Counted from the first letter of the stretch, positions 43,510 through 51,934 are shown. The stretch is DNA of 64,000 bases from Mycolicibacterium rutilum (GCF_900108565.1 NZ_LT629971.1:5518001-5582000); one strand, 5' to 3'. Notes: generated from the sequence alone by a model not told the origin. A program made the numbers and translations.

Positions 43510-43991
43510 GCGAGGTGATCCGCCGGGTGCGAGCGGGCGACGAGGTCGAGCTCACCGCGATGATCCACGAACTCGCCCAGTTCGAGCACGCCTCCGAGCA
43601 GTGCGTCGTCACCGAAGACCAGTTGCGTCAGGCGCTGTTCGGCGAAGCGCCCACCATCCACGGGCACCTCGTCGAGGTCGACGGCCGGCCGGCCGCGGGC
43701 GCGTTGTGGTTCCTCAACTTCTCCACCTGGGACGGCGTTCCCGGGATCTACCTCGAGGACCTCTACGTGCGCCCGCAGTTCCGCAGGCGCGGGTTGGCGC
43801 GCAAGATCCTGGCGACGCTGGCGCGCGAATGCGTCGAGCACGGATACAGCCGGCTGAGTTGGGCGGTGCTGGACTGGAACGTCAACGCCATCGCCCTCTA
43901 CGACGCCGTGGGCGGCAAGCAGCAGAGCGACTGGATCACCTACCGGGTGTCGGGCCCGGACTTGTCGGCGCTGGCGTCAGAACTGCCCTGA
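43506..43991 (+). CDS. GNAT-family N-acetyltransferase
   Basis: A 161-residue GCN5-related acetyltransferase. The acetyl-CoA loop is QFRRRGLARKIL and the family motif B is LSWAVLDWNVNAIALYDAVGG. The acceptor is unknown. It is the third gene of a tightly overlapped operon with the phosphatase and entC. Its 3' end overlaps the convergent membrane-protein gene by about 50 bp. It corresponds to Rv3216. Confidence 0.9.
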   Translation: MSEVIRRVRAGDEVELTAMIHELAQFEHASEQCVVTEDQLRQALFGEAPTIHGHLVEVDGRPAAGALWFLNFSTWDGVPGIYLEDLYVRPQFRRRGLARKILATLARECVEHGYSRLSWAVLDWNVNAIALYDAVGGKQQSDWITYRVSGPDLSALASELP

Positions 43992-44368
43992 GCGCCCAGC
44001 CACTCCACGGCGGCGGGGCTGAACAACAGGACCAGGGTGGCCACCGCCACCAGCGCGACGAGGACCGCGTAGAGCCACTGGTGCGAGCCCGGGCCCATGT
44101 ACCAGGCCACCGGCAGCAGCAGCAGCTGCGCGAAGACGGCGATCCCGCGGCCCCAGCGCCGCCCGGTCCACAACGCCCAGGCCGCGGCCAGCACGCCGGC
44201 GCCCATCAGCGCGAACCACAGCGCGGTGCCGTATTTGTTCAGCCCGTCCTCCTCGGCGGCCCCGAACCCGCTGATGACGTACACCAGCGCCGCGATCAGC
44301 GCCGCGACACCTTCCAGCGCCACGAGAACGGCGGCCTGCCGCACGGTCGTCGGTGAGGGAACGATCAC
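43940..44368 (-). CDS. Conserved four-helix membrane protein
   Basis: A 142-residue integral membrane protein starting at GTG 44368 (VIVPSPTTVRQ). Four hydrophobic stretches are visible: AAVLVALEGVAALIAALVYV, FALMGAGVLAAAWALW, AVFAQLLLLPVAWYM and LYAVLVALVAVATLVLLF. No motif indicates function. It corresponds to Rv3217c and overlaps the GNAT gene tail-to-tail. Confidence 0.82.
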   Translation of the reverse strand: MIVPSPTTVRQAAVLVALEGVAALIAALVYVISGFGAAEEDGLNKYGTALWFALMGAGVLAAAWALWTGRRWGRGIAVFAQLLLLPVAWYMGPGSHQWLYAVLVALVAVATLVLLFSPAAVEWLGAQGSSDASADKSGPDTR

Positions 44369-44435
44369 GACCTGAGCGTAGAGGGTGCGCTCAGGCCGTT
44401 CGGTGCGCTGAGGCGCTTCAGTAGGCTCGGACCCC

Positions 44436-45401
44436 GTGCGCGCCGTGCTGATCGTCAACCCGAATGCGACCTCGACAACCCCGGCCGGGCGCGACCTACT
44501 GGCGCATGCGCTGGAGAGCCGGGTCAAGCTGACCGTCACCCACACCGACCATCGCGGGCACGCCATCGAGATCGCCCGCGAGGCCGCCCGCGACGGCATC
44601 GACGTGCTGATCGTGCACGGCGGCGACGGCACGGTCAACGAGGTGGTCAACGGCGTGATCGAGGTCAACGGACCCGGCGCCGCGGCACCCGCGGTCGGGG
44701 TGGTGCCGGGCGGGTCGGCCAACGTGTTCGCCCGCGCGCTCGGAATCAGCCCGGACCCGATCGAGGCGACGAACCAGCTCGTCGACCTGCTCTCGGAGTA
44801 CCGACGCCGCAAGATCTGGAGGCGCATCGGGTTGATGGACTGCGGTGAGCGCTGGGGGGTGTTCACGGCCGGCATGGGCGTCGACGGCGACGTGGTGGCC
44901 GCCGTCGAGGCGCAGCGCGCGAAGGGCCGCAAGGTCACCGCAGGCCGCTACGTGCGGGTCGCGATCCGCGAGGTGCTGGCCAGCGCCCGCGAGGAACCGG
45001 CGCTGACGTTGCACCTGCCCGACCGCGAACCGGTCACCGGCGTGCACTTCGCGTTCGTCTCCAACGCCAGCCCGTGGACGTATGCCAACGCCAGGCCGGT
45101 GTGGACGAACCCGTCGACGACGTTCGAGACCGGGCTCGGGGTGTTCGCCACCACCAGCATGAGCGTGTGGGCCAATCTGGGGCTGGTGCGACGGATGCTG
45201 TCGAAGAAGTCCCGCATCGTGGCCAAGCATCTGATCCGCGACGACGACCTGCCGTGGCTGCGTGTGACGAGCGACGCACCGGTCGCCTGTCAGATCGACG
45301 GAGATTTCCTGGGACCGCGGGACTCGATGACGTTCCGGGCCGTTCCGGACGCGTTGGGAGTGCTGGCGCCTGCGCCGGAAAACATCTCTCACCAGCGGTG
45401 A
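44436..45401 (+). CDS. Diacylglycerol/lipid kinase family protein
   Basis: A 321-residue lipid kinase of the DgkB/YegS type. The nucleotide-binding GGDGTVNEV is followed by VPGGSANVFARALGI. The C-terminal domain includes QIDGDFLGPRDS. It phosphorylates diacylglycerol or a related lipid at the membrane. GTG 44436 is used. It corresponds to Rv3218. Confidence 0.9.
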   Translation: MRAVLIVNPNATSTTPAGRDLLAHALESRVKLTVTHTDHRGHAIEIAREAARDGIDVLIVHGGDGTVNEVVNGVIEVNGPGAAAPAVGVVPGGSANVFARALGISPDPIEATNQLVDLLSEYRRRKIWRRIGLMDCGERWGVFTAGMGVDGDVVAAVEAQRAKGRKVTAGRYVRVAIREVLASAREEPALTLHLPDREPVTGVHFAFVSNASPWTYANARPVWTNPSTTFETGLGVFATTSMSVWANLGLVRRMLSKKSRIVAKHLIRDDDLPWLRVTSDAPVACQIDGDFLGPRDSMTFRAVPDALGVLAPAPENISHQR

Positions 45402-45482
45402 CACCGTTACGGCGTAGAGTTGAAGGCGCAGTTGGATCGAGTCTAGTACAGCCGAGTGAGTGGTCCGCCAACCGACCGTGCT

Positions 45483-45498
45483 AGTGAGATTGCGCACT
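45483..45498 (+). promoter_or_regulatory. CRP/Cmr-type binding site upstream of whiB1
   Basis: AGTGAGATTGCGCACT is a near-palindrome close to the mycobacterial CRP site known upstream of whiB1 (AGTGAG...CAC). A consensus-like TTGACA lies 17 bp downstream at 45515-45520, but no matching -10 is clear. cAMP-CRP control of whiB1 is established in M. tuberculosis. The 239-bp gap holds no gene. Confidence 0.7.
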
Positions 45499-45640
45499 TG
45501 TTAACTCGCGAGTATTGACATCTGTCGAGGCTGTGAAAACATCGATAGCAACAGTGCTGAAACATTTCATGTGCACGCGTTAACAGCCGAAGAAAAGCTC
45601 GTGCGCCGTGCTGTGCCAACGATTAAGGAGAGTTAGATCT

Positions 45641-45895
45641 ATGGATTGGCGCCATAAGGCCGTCTGTCGCGACGAGGATCCGGAACTGTTCTTCCCGGTG
45701 GGAAACAGCGGCCCGGCGCTCGCGCAGATCGCCGACGCGAAGCTCGTGTGTAACCGCTGCCCGGTGACCACCGAGTGCCTCACCTGGGCATTGGAGTCCG
45801 GACAGGACGCAGGCGTGTGGGGCGGCATGAGCGAGGACGAGCGGCGTGCACTCAAGCGCCGGAACGCCCGCACCAAGGCTCGCAGCGGAGTCTGA
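45641..45895 (+). CDS. whiB1: Transcriptional regulator WhiB1
   Basis: An 84-residue Fe-S, nitric-oxide-sensing regulator that is essential in M. tuberculosis. Cluster cysteines are C9, C37, C40 and C46. GVWGGM forms the sigma-factor-binding turn and RALKRRNARTKAR the basic DNA-binding tail. A GGAG ribosome site lies upstream. The leader carries the CRP site, and a strong palindromic terminator follows. Confidence 0.97.
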   Translation: MDWRHKAVCRDEDPELFFPVGNSGPALAQIADAKLVCNRCPVTTECLTWALESGQDAGVWGGMSEDERRALKRRNARTKARSGV

Positions 45896-45918
45896 TCGCC
45901 GCATCCGCGCAATTATCA

Positions 45919-45948
45919 ATACGGCCCCGACATATGTCGGGGCCGTAT
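45919..45948. terminator. Perfect 30-bp palindrome, bidirectional terminator
   Basis: The 30 bases are exactly self-complementary (starting ATACGGCCCCGACAT), giving a stem of up to 13 bp with a tiny loop, followed by CTTTCT. It sits 23 bp after whiB1 and before the convergent pdtaS 3' end, so it likely ends both transcripts. Confidence 0.85.
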
Positions 45949-45972
45949 CTTTCTGCAAATTCAATGAGCGCC

Positions 45973-46003
45973 GATTCGCGATTTATTGGTCAAATTGCGA
46001 ATC
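45973..46003 (-). terminator. Second hairpin at the pdtaS 3' end
   Basis: GATTCGC (45973-45979) is inverted as GCGAATC (45997-46003) around an AT-rich loop, 10 bp beyond the pdtaS stop on the minus strand. It is weaker than the adjacent palindrome. Confidence 0.4.
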
Positions 46004-46012
46004 GTGATCTGG

Positions 46013-47500
46013 CTACTGTGCGGCCCGGCGCGGGCGCCCCAGCGGCACCCGCAGCACCACGTCGGTGCCCCCGGTCGGCACCTCGTGCATCCCCAGTGAC
46101 CCGTCGAGTTCGGCCGACACCAGGGTCCGCACAATCTGCAGGCCGAGCCGGTCGGACTTCTCCAGGCTGAACCCCTCGGGCAGCCCGCGGCCGTCGTCGT
46201 GGACCACGACGTCGAGCCAGCGCGCCGAGCGCTCCGACCGGATCGTGACGCAACCCTGCCGGGTGGCCGGGTCGAAGGCGTGCTCGATCGCGTTCTGCAC
46301 CAGTTCGGTGATCACCATGATCAGCGCGGTCGCGCGGTCGGCGTCGAGCACACCGAGGTCGCCGACGCGGGTGATGCGGATCGGACTGTCAACGGCGGCA
46401 ACGTCGTTCATCATCGGCAGGATGCGGTCGACGACCTCGTCGAGGTTGACCTCCTCGTCGACCGACATCGACAGCGCGTCGTGGACCAACGCGATCGACG
46501 ACACCCGGCGCACCGACTCGATCAACGCCTCGCGGCCCTCGGCGTTGTTGGTGCGGCGGGCCTGCAGCCGCAGCAGCGCCGCGACGGTCTGCAGGTTGTT
46601 CTTCACGCGGTGGTGGATCTCGCGGATGGTGGCGTCCTTGGACAGCAGCGCGCGGTCGCGGCGCTTGACCTCGGTGACGTCGCGGATCAGCACGGCGGCG
46701 CCGACCGCCTCGCCGTGCACCACCAGCGGCAGGGTGCGCAGCAGCACCGCGGCGCCGCCGGCATCGACCTCCATGCGCATGCTCGATCCGCCGGCCAGCG
46801 AGTCGCGGATGTGGTTGGCCAGCTCCTGGGCCTCGAACGGATCGCCGATCAGCGGCCGGGTCACGCTGACCAAGTTGTGGCCCTCCAGTTCGGCGGCCAG
46901 CCCCATGCGGTGGTACGCCGAGATCGCGTTCGGGCTGGCGAAGGTGACGACCCCCGCGCCGTCGAGCCGGATGAAGCCGTCGCCCACCCGCGGGCTCGAC
47001 CGGGACATCGCGAGGTCCCCGACGTTGGGGAAGGTGCCCTCGGACAGCATGAGCAGAAGATCGCCCGCGCAGTCGAGGTAGGCGCCTTCGAGCGGGCTGG
47101 CCTTGCGCGACGGCAGCGCGGTCTGGTGCGTCAGCACCGCGACCACCTCGTCCTTGTAGCGCACCGGGACGGCCTCGACGTTGAGGCCGGGCGAAACCTG
47201 TTGTCCCGTACCGGCTCCCACCACGATCTCGCCGGAGGTGAAGGCGGCGGTCACGACCGGCAGCGCGTCGGCGTCGGCCAGCGTGCTGACGGCGTCGGCC
47301 AGCAGCACGGTGGAGGCGGTGTTGGGGCGCACCTGCGCCACGCAGACCAGCGCACCGTCGTCGCGGCGCACCCACATCAGGTAGTCGGCGAAGGACAGGT
47401 CGGCGAGCAGTTGCCACTCGCCCACCACCGCGTGCAGGTGGTCGACGGCGTTGCCGGGCAGCATGGTGTGCTCGGCGAGCAGATCACCGAGGGTGGACAT
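46013..47500 (-). CDS. pdtaS: Sensor histidine kinase PdtaS
   Basis: A 495-residue soluble kinase. An N-terminal GAF domain (1-150) and a PAS domain (about 170-280) precede a HisKA_2 dimerisation region with the acceptor His in REIHHRVKNNLQ (296/297). A GHKL ATPase follows (VITELVQNAIEHAF; DDGRGLPEGF). No transmembrane segment is present. PdtaS phosphorylates the RNA-binding regulator PdtaR, which is not in this window. It corresponds to Rv3220c. Confidence 0.94.
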   Translation of the reverse strand: MSTLGDLLAEHTMLPGNAVDHLHAVVGEWQLLADLSFADYLMWVRRDDGALVCVAQVRPNTASTVLLADAVSTLADADALPVVTAAFTSGEIVVGAGTGQQVSPGLNVEAVPVRYKDEVVAVLTHQTALPSRKASPLEGAYLDCAGDLLLMLSEGTFPNVGDLAMSRSSPRVGDGFIRLDGAGVVTFASPNAISAYHRMGLAAELEGHNLVSVTRPLIGDPFEAQELANHIRDSLAGGSSMRMEVDAGGAAVLLRTLPLVVHGEAVGAAVLIRDVTEVKRRDRALLSKDATIREIHHRVKNNLQTVAALLRLQARRTNNAEGREALIESVRRVSSIALVHDALSMSVDEEVNLDEVVDRILPMMNDVAAVDSPIRITRVGDLGVLDADRATALIMVITELVQNAIEHAFDPATRQGCVTIRSERSARWLDVVVHDDGRGLPEGFSLEKSDRLGLQIVRTLVSAELDGSLGMHEVPTGGTDVVLRVPLGRPRRAAQ

Positions 47501-47535
47501 CGCGAATTACTTCCGGCAGCGCGGCACGCGGACGA

Positions 47536-47751
47536 TCAGCTGATCACCGCGATGAGATCGCCGGCCTGGATGACGTCGCCGGCGGAGACGCTGACCTTGC
47601 TGACGGTGCCCGCCACCTCGGCCAACACTGGGATCTCCATCTTCATCGACTCCAGCAGCACCAGGGTGTCGCCCTCGCCGATCTGATCGCCCTCGCTCAC
47701 CACGACCTCCAGCACACTGGCCACGATCTCAGCGCGAACGTCCTCGGCCAT
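47536..47751 (-). CDS. Biotin/lipoyl-attachment protein (TB7.3-like)
   Basis: A 71-residue free-standing biotinyl domain. ESMKMEIP carries the modified lysine in the MKM motif, between two symmetric beta halves (VSEGDQIGEGDTLVLLES; SVSAGDVIQAGDLIAVIS). It starts MAEDVRAEIVASV at 47751; an upstream in-frame MK is less likely. It is probably a carrier for an acyl-CoA carboxylase. It lies 35 bp upstream of pdtaS on the same strand. It corresponds to Rv3221c. Confidence 0.92.
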   Translation of the reverse strand: MAEDVRAEIVASVLEVVVSEGDQIGEGDTLVLLESMKMEIPVLAEVAGTVSKVSVSAGDVIQAGDLIAVIS

Positions 47752-47918
47752 CTTCACCCCTTCGGAGCTTCCAGTTCACCGGCGCACCGGCTGCCAACAG
47801 GGTCCTATCGAACCACAACCCCGCGGCGTCAGTGCTGTCGCCGGGCCATGACACAATGGTGTCATCGCGTCCGCCCGACGGCGGAGCTCATCACACCCCG
47901 ACTGTATGGAGGACCATC

Positions 47919-47993
47919 ATGGCCAAGCGTGGCCGCAAGAAGCGTGACCGCAAGCACTCCAAGGCCAACCACGGCAAGCGGCCCAACGCCTGA
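47919..47993 (+). CDS. 50S ribosomal protein bL37
   Basis: A 24-residue highly basic protein, MAKRGRKKRDRKHSKANHGK followed by RPNA. A strong GGAGG precedes the ATG. It matches in sequence and size the small actinobacterial large-subunit protein bL37 known from mycobacterial ribosome structures. It is too short for most ORF callers. It is divergent from the biotinyl-protein gene and convergent with rshA. Confidence 0.88.
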   Translation: MAKRGRKKRDRKHSKANHGKRPNA

Positions 47994-47999
47994 TACCAG

Positions 48000-48308
48000 C
48001 TAGCCGCGGCGGATGATCGTGGTGCGGCTGATCTCGATGCGCAGCCGCTCACGCAGGCTGTCCGGCGCCCTCTCGCCTCCGCACTTCTGCGCGATCAAGT
48101 TCTTGACCCGCTCCTCGACGCCGTAGTGGCGCAGGCAGGTGGGGCATTCCTCGAGGTGATGGCGCAGCTTGTCACGCGTTTCGGGGGTGCATTCGCCGTC
48201 GAGCAGCGTCCACACCTCGGCGATCACCGCGGCACATTCGGGGTGCTCCGGATCGACCGGCCCGATCGGCGGGCTCCAGCGCTCTTCGGCGTCTGAGCGA
48301 TCGCTCAC
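48000..48308 (-). CDS. rshA: Anti-sigma factor RshA
   Basis: A 102-residue zinc anti-sigma factor. The ZAS motif H51-x3-C55-x2-C58 (HHLEECPTC) binds SigH under reducing conditions and releases it when oxidised. GTG 48308 overlaps the sigH stop, so the two are translationally coupled. It is the conserved partner at this locus. Confidence 0.94.
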   Translation of the reverse strand: MSDRSDAEERWSPPIGPVDPEHPECAAVIAEVWTLLDGECTPETRDKLRHHLEECPTCLRHYGVEERVKNLIAQKCGGERAPDSLRERLRIEISRTTIIRRG

Positions 48309-48967
48309 GACGTAACCTCCTCGGGCGTGTCCATCTGTCCCCGGATGAAGCCCCGGTCGCGGGCCACCCCGGCGAGCAGTTCGCGCAGCTGACGCCTGCC
48401 CCGGTGCAACCGGGACATCACCGTGCCTATCGGCGTGTCCATGATCTCGGCGATCTCCTTGTAGGGGAAACCTTCGACGTCGGCGTAGTACACCGCCATC
48501 CGGAAGTCCTCGGGCAGCGCCTGCAGCGCCTCTTTGATCTCGCTGTCGGGCAGCGCCTCGAGCGCCTCGACCTCGGCCGAGCGCAGCCCGGTCGACGAGT
48601 GCTCGGCGTTGGCGGCGAGCTGCCAGTCGGTGATCTCCTCGGTCGGATACTCCGCCGGCTGCCGCTGCTTCTTGCGGTAGCTGTTGATGTAGGTGTTGGT
48701 CAGGATCCGGTACAGCCACGCCTTGAGGTTGGTGCCTTCGCGGAACGAGCGGAAACCCGCGTAGGCCTTGACCATGGTTTCCTGCAGCAGATCCTCGGCG
48801 TCGGCCGGGTTGCGCGTCATCCGCAGCGCGCCGCCGTACAGCTGGTCGAGCAGCGGAATCGCGTCGCGCTCGAACCGCGCCGTCAGCTCGGCATCGGTTT
48901 CCTGCGGCTGCTCCTGCGCAGACGTCTCCGGCGTCGTGTCACCTGTCGACCCGTCGGAGTCGGTCAT
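48305..48967 (-). CDS. sigH: ECF sigma factor SigH
   Basis: A 220-residue ECF sigma factor controlling the thiol-oxidative and heat stress response. Region 2 includes DAEDLLQETMVKAYAGF and TNLKAWLYRILTN. Region 4 includes YKEIAEIMDTPIGTVMSRLHR. The sequence is near-identical to the mycobacterial SigH I recall. ATG 48967 (MTDSDGSTGD) is preferred; ATG 49009 is an upstream alternative. No clear SigH-type GGAA...GTT promoter is visible just upstream. Confidence 0.95.
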   Translation of the reverse strand: MTDSDGSTGDTTPETSAQEQPQETDAELTARFERDAIPLLDQLYGGALRMTRNPADAEDLLQETMVKAYAGFRSFREGTNLKAWLYRILTNTYINSYRKKQRQPAEYPTEEITDWQLAANAEHSSTGLRSAEVEALEALPDSEIKEALQALPEDFRMAVYYADVEGFPYKEIAEIMDTPIGTVMSRLHRGRRQLRELLAGVARDRGFIRGQMDTPEEVTS

Positions 48968-49220
48968 TGTGGGCAACACCGTCCCTTCTGTCGCGGCGCC
49001 ACCGATCATGCCCGGTAGATCCACCAAGCGCACGGGAATGTCCACGGCAAGCGCTGGCACCTGACCCCCTTCAAGCAATCGTAGAGGTAATGACCGACAG
49101 GGTTGCCGGCCGCTGCTGACGTCGTCGCCGCATGTGGCTGCAACCACCGTCAATAACACCGCGATCGGCCCCGGTTGTTCCCCGATCACGGATGCGTCCG
49201 GTGCGCACTATTCTGGCGCG

Positions 49221-49709
49221 GTGCCACGCGCAGCCACCCCGGCCATCGCGGCCCTGTTGTCCGCGGGCGTCCCTCATGAGGTCCTGCAGTACCACCACGA
49301 CCCGCGCGCCGAGTCGTTCGGCGAGGAGGCCGTCGAGGCCCTCGCCCGCGACACCGGCATCGAGCCCGCGCAGGTGTTCAAGACGCTGGTGGTGGCGCTG
49401 CCGCGCGGGTTGGGTGTCGCGGTGTTGCCGGTGCCCGCGCGGTTGTCGCTGAAGGCGGCCGCGGCGGCGCTGGGCGTTCCCAAGGTCACCATGACCGAGA
49501 AGGCCGCCGCCGAACGGTCCACCGGCTACGTGCTGGGCGGGATCTCGCCGCTGGGCCAGCGCAAGCCGCTGCCGACCGTCGTCGACGAGTCCGCGCTGCA
49601 GTGGGACCGGGTGTTGTGCAGCGCGGGGAAACGCGGATGGGATGTGGCGGTGGCGCCGCAGGACCTGGTTCGGCTGACCGGCGCGGCGACGGCGGACATC
49701 TGCGCCTGA
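49221..49709 (+). CDS. ybaK: Cys-tRNA(Pro)/(Cys) deacylase YbaK
   Basis: A 162-residue editing-domain protein removing Cys mis-attached to tRNA-Pro. It starts at GTG 49221 (MPRAATPAIAALL). Conserved parts are VFKTLVV, LSLKAAAAALG, YVLGGISPLGQRKPLPTVVDES and CSAGKRGWDVAVAP. It is intact, whereas the locus is recalled as split in M. tuberculosis. The IS nest begins within about 45 bp of its stop. Confidence 0.92.
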   Translation: MPRAATPAIAALLSAGVPHEVLQYHHDPRAESFGEEAVEALARDTGIEPAQVFKTLVVALPRGLGVAVLPVPARLSLKAAAAALGVPKVTMTEKAAAERSTGYVLGGISPLGQRKPLPTVVDESALQWDRVLCSAGKRGWDVAVAPQDLVRLTGAATADICA

Positions 49710-49753
49710 CCTTTTCTCGCCTTTTCGCGCCGAACGTGGTGCCTCTCTATTTG

Positions 49754-49843
49754 TCAAGACGCCTTCTGGATGGTTGTTGGAGGTCGGCCGGTGATGCGTA
49801 GTTCATCGGCGTGCATGACTCGCCAGAGGTGGGCGGCGAGGTG
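49754..49843 (-). pseudogene. Probable C-terminal fragment of the IS110 transposase
   Basis: Reading on from the IS3 end, one frame gives HLAAHLWRVMHADELRITGR and then PPTTIQKAS before a TGA. This resembles the end of IS110/IS116/IS902 transposases (a CLKRHLA..W-type segment). The roughly 30 residues expected between QIR (the end of the upstream fragment at 51156) and this tail are absent, pointing to a deletion at the IS3 insertion point. Confidence 0.5.
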
Positions 49844-49866
49844 TGAACTACCCCAGGTTTTCTTCC
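49844..49866 (+). repeat. IS3 terminal inverted repeat, orfB side
   Basis: TGAACTACCCCAGGTTTTCT plus TCC, an exact inverse of 51133-51155. The orfB stop codon begins at its inner edge. Confidence 0.93.
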
Positions 49867-50793
49867 TATGCGGTTGCGAGGGCCGGGGCTGGCTGGCTCG
49901 CATGGTGTGAGTCCGCGGTGAGGGCGGTCTCGTACTCGGCTGGGGTGAGGTAGCCGAGGGCTTCGTGCAGGCGTTCCTGGTTGTACCAGGCCACCCATTG
50001 AGCGGTTGCCAGTTCGACGTCGTCGACGCCGCGCCAGCGCCGGCCGCGGTAGATCAGTTCTGTTTTGTAGGCGGCGTTGACTGCTTCGGCCAGGGCGTTG
50101 TCATAGCTATCTCCGCGAGATCCCACCGATGGCGCGATGTCGAGCTCAAGTAGCCGCTCGGTATAGGTCAGCGATAGGTATTGCGATCCGCGGTCGGAAT
50201 GATGGGATCAACTCAGAAAGATCTGAGTTCTGTTGCCAAACAGCATGATTGAACGCCTGAAGAGGTAAGTCTTCGGTGCTCATCGTGGGCGACACCGCCC
50301 ACCCGACGATCCGTTTAGTGCAGGCATCGGTGACGAACGCGGTGTAGCAGAACCCCTGCCAGGTCCGCACGTAGGTGATGTCGGCGACCCAGAGCCGATT
50401 GGGTGCGCTGGTGGCGAACTGCCGGTTGACCAGATCGGCCGGTCGGGCCGCGGCGGGGTCGGTGATTGTGGTGAATACCGGTTTGCCGCGCCGCACACCG
50501 CGCAGGCCAGCCAAGTGCATTAACCTGCGGGTTTGTTCGCGTCCGATCGACCAGCCACGCCGGATCATGGCGTGCTGCATTTTCTTGACGCCGTAGACCG
50601 AGTAGTTCGCCCGGTGCACGGTGGCCAGCTCGGCGATCAGCAGCTCATCGCGCAGAGCGCGGTCGCAGCGGGGGCGGGTCTTGGCGTCGCGGTAACCGCG
50701 GGAGGTGAAAAACCCAGGGATAGCTGCCCGCAGAACACGGCAGATGAACTCGACCCCGAACTGATCGCGATGCGCATCGATGTAGGCGATCAT
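49866..50793 (-). pseudogene. IS3-family transposase OrfB, frameshifted
   Basis: A DDE transposase reading frame starting MIAYIDAHRDQFGVEFICRV. The HTH_21-like and catalytic parts are recognisable: WVADITYVRTW (first D), HHSDRGSQYLSL (second D) and AEAVNAAYKTELIYRG (E). After SELI the frame is lost and resumes at HHSDRG in another frame. A GGG run at 50204-50206 (CCC in the gene) has one base too many; removing one restores SELIHHSDRG. The gene is therefore inactive unless it is rescued or the run is a sequencing error. Confidence 0.9.
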
Positions 50794-51107
50794 TTCGTTC
50801 CTGGGCGGTCGAGTTCCGCTGCGAAAAACGCTGACGCAGACTTCAAAATCTCGTTCGCTCTTCGTAATTCGGCGACCTCGCGCTTGAGGCGGCGAATCTC
50901 AGCGTGCTCGGAGGTCGTCACGCCAGGGCGTTCGCCGGCATCGATCTGCGACTTACGCCGCCACCGACGCACCGACTCCTCGGCAACCCCGAGTTTGCTC
51001 GCAACAGACTTGATCGCCTCGAACTCAGACACTTCCGCAGACTCCATTGTGGTGTCCACCAAACGCAACGCACGCACCCGAAACTCGGGCGAATACTGAC
51101 GGGGCAT
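50790..51107 (-). CDS. IS3-family transposase OrfA
   Basis: A 105-residue helix-turn-helix protein beginning MPRQYSPEFRVRALRLVDTT at ATG 51107, with AGGAGG ten bases upstream. The HTH (AIKSVASKLGVAEESVRRWRR) and a leucine-zipper-like C-terminus (EIRRLKREVAELRRANEILK) are typical. Its stop overlaps the orfB ATG (ATGA). It appears intact. Confidence 0.9.
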   Translation of the reverse strand: MPRQYSPEFRVRALRLVDTTMESAEVSEFEAIKSVASKLGVAEESVRRWRRKSQIDAGERPGVTTSEHAEIRRLKREVAELRRANEILKSASAFFAAELDRPGTK

Positions 51108-51132
51108 AACTTCCAATCCTCCTATAGAGATC

Positions 51133-51155
51133 GGAAGAAAACCTGGGGTAGTTCA
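51133..51155 (+). repeat. IS3 terminal inverted repeat, orfA side
   Basis: Exact inverse of 49844-49866, ending ...GGGGTAGTTCA. Outward from it the sequence enters IS110 transposase codons (…MVQIR). Confidence 0.93.
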
Positions 51156-51929
51156 ATGCGGATCTGGACCATCGCGATGGTGTGGATCGCGCAGTTGAGT
51201 TGTCGGTCTCCGTAGCGGGACAGCCGATGCTGGGAGGAGTCGGCGCTGGCGACTTGCACGGGTGCGGTGCCGGTGTAGTTCGTGTACGCCGCGGCCGAGG
51301 CGAACCGGACGGCCGATCCGGTGCGGCCCAGGATGCGGGCCGCGAGGATGGGTCCGACGCCGTCGATCTGTTGCAACCTGGTGCCGTGCTCCTCGAGCAG
51401 GGCGCTCTCCTTGGCGGCGTTGGCGGCGAGTTGGTCGTCGAGACGACGCACGTCGGCGATGAGGTCTTTGGCCAGCTCCAGCCGAACCCGGTCGGTGCCA
51501 GTGCGGGGACGAAGTCCACGCAGCGCGGCGCTCGTCTAGCAGCGCCAGGGAGTCGGTGGTGGTCTCGGAATGAACGGGGCGGGCATCGCCCTGCAGCGCG
51601 GCGACACTGGCCGCGGCGGCGGCATCGATGCGGTCGTTCTTGCGCCGGCCGCCGCGGGAGAGTTCCCGTACGCGCGCGGTCGCGGTGGCCGAAACGTCCA
51701 AGACGACCTCACCGCGTGCCAGCAGCCACAACGCCAAGTGGTGTCCGAGCCCGTCGGCGTTCTCAATCGCCCAGGTCCGTTCGGGCCAAACCTTCGCCCA
51801 GCCGATCAGGCGCTCGTAGTCGGCAACTGATGCCTCGATGCGCAGCGACCCCAGATCGGAGTTGGTGCTCGGGTCCAAGGCGGTGGCGGTGTGTGTCGAC
51901 TTGTGCGGATCAACACCGATGACGATCAT
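51156..51929 (-). pseudogene. IS110-family transposase, frameshifted and truncated
   Basis: The ATG at 51929 opens MIVIGVDPHKSTHTATALDP, the start of a DEDD (RuvC-like) IS110 transposase. Later acidic residues AIENADG and NDRIDAAAAA follow. Near 51530 the frame shifts: DSLALLDERR continues in another frame as LRGLRPRTGTDRVRLELAKD. The serine-domain half (IDGVGPILAARILG, YTNYTGTAPVQVASA, LNCAIHTIAMVQIR) then runs into the IS3 end. With a frameshift and an interruption it cannot make a working enzyme. Confidence 0.88.
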
Positions 51930-51934
51930 GGAGT

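Larger units (their letters stand above)
49844..51155 (-). mobile_element. IS3-family insertion sequence (1312 bp)
   Basis: Bounded by 23-bp perfect inverted repeats beginning TGAACTACCCCAGG and ending in CA at the far side, as in IS3 elements. It contains orfA and a frameshifted orfB in the usual overlapping order. Flanking triplets on the element strand are CAT before and CAC after, so there is no exact target duplication. Confidence 0.92.

Noticed and set aside
45515..45550. Complete whiB1 core promoter
   Set aside because: TTGACA is present, but no convincing TANNNT occurs at 16-18 bp spacing, so only the CRP site is listed.
48968..49100. SigH autoregulatory promoter (GGAAC/T...GTT) upstream of sigH
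   Set aside because: No properly spaced GGAA and GTT pair was found on the minus strand in this stretch.
50140..50215. Programmed frameshift within IS3 orfB
   Set aside because: IS3 elements frameshift at the orfA-orfB junction, not in the middle of orfB, and the site lacks a slippery heptamer with a downstream structure; a mutation is simpler.
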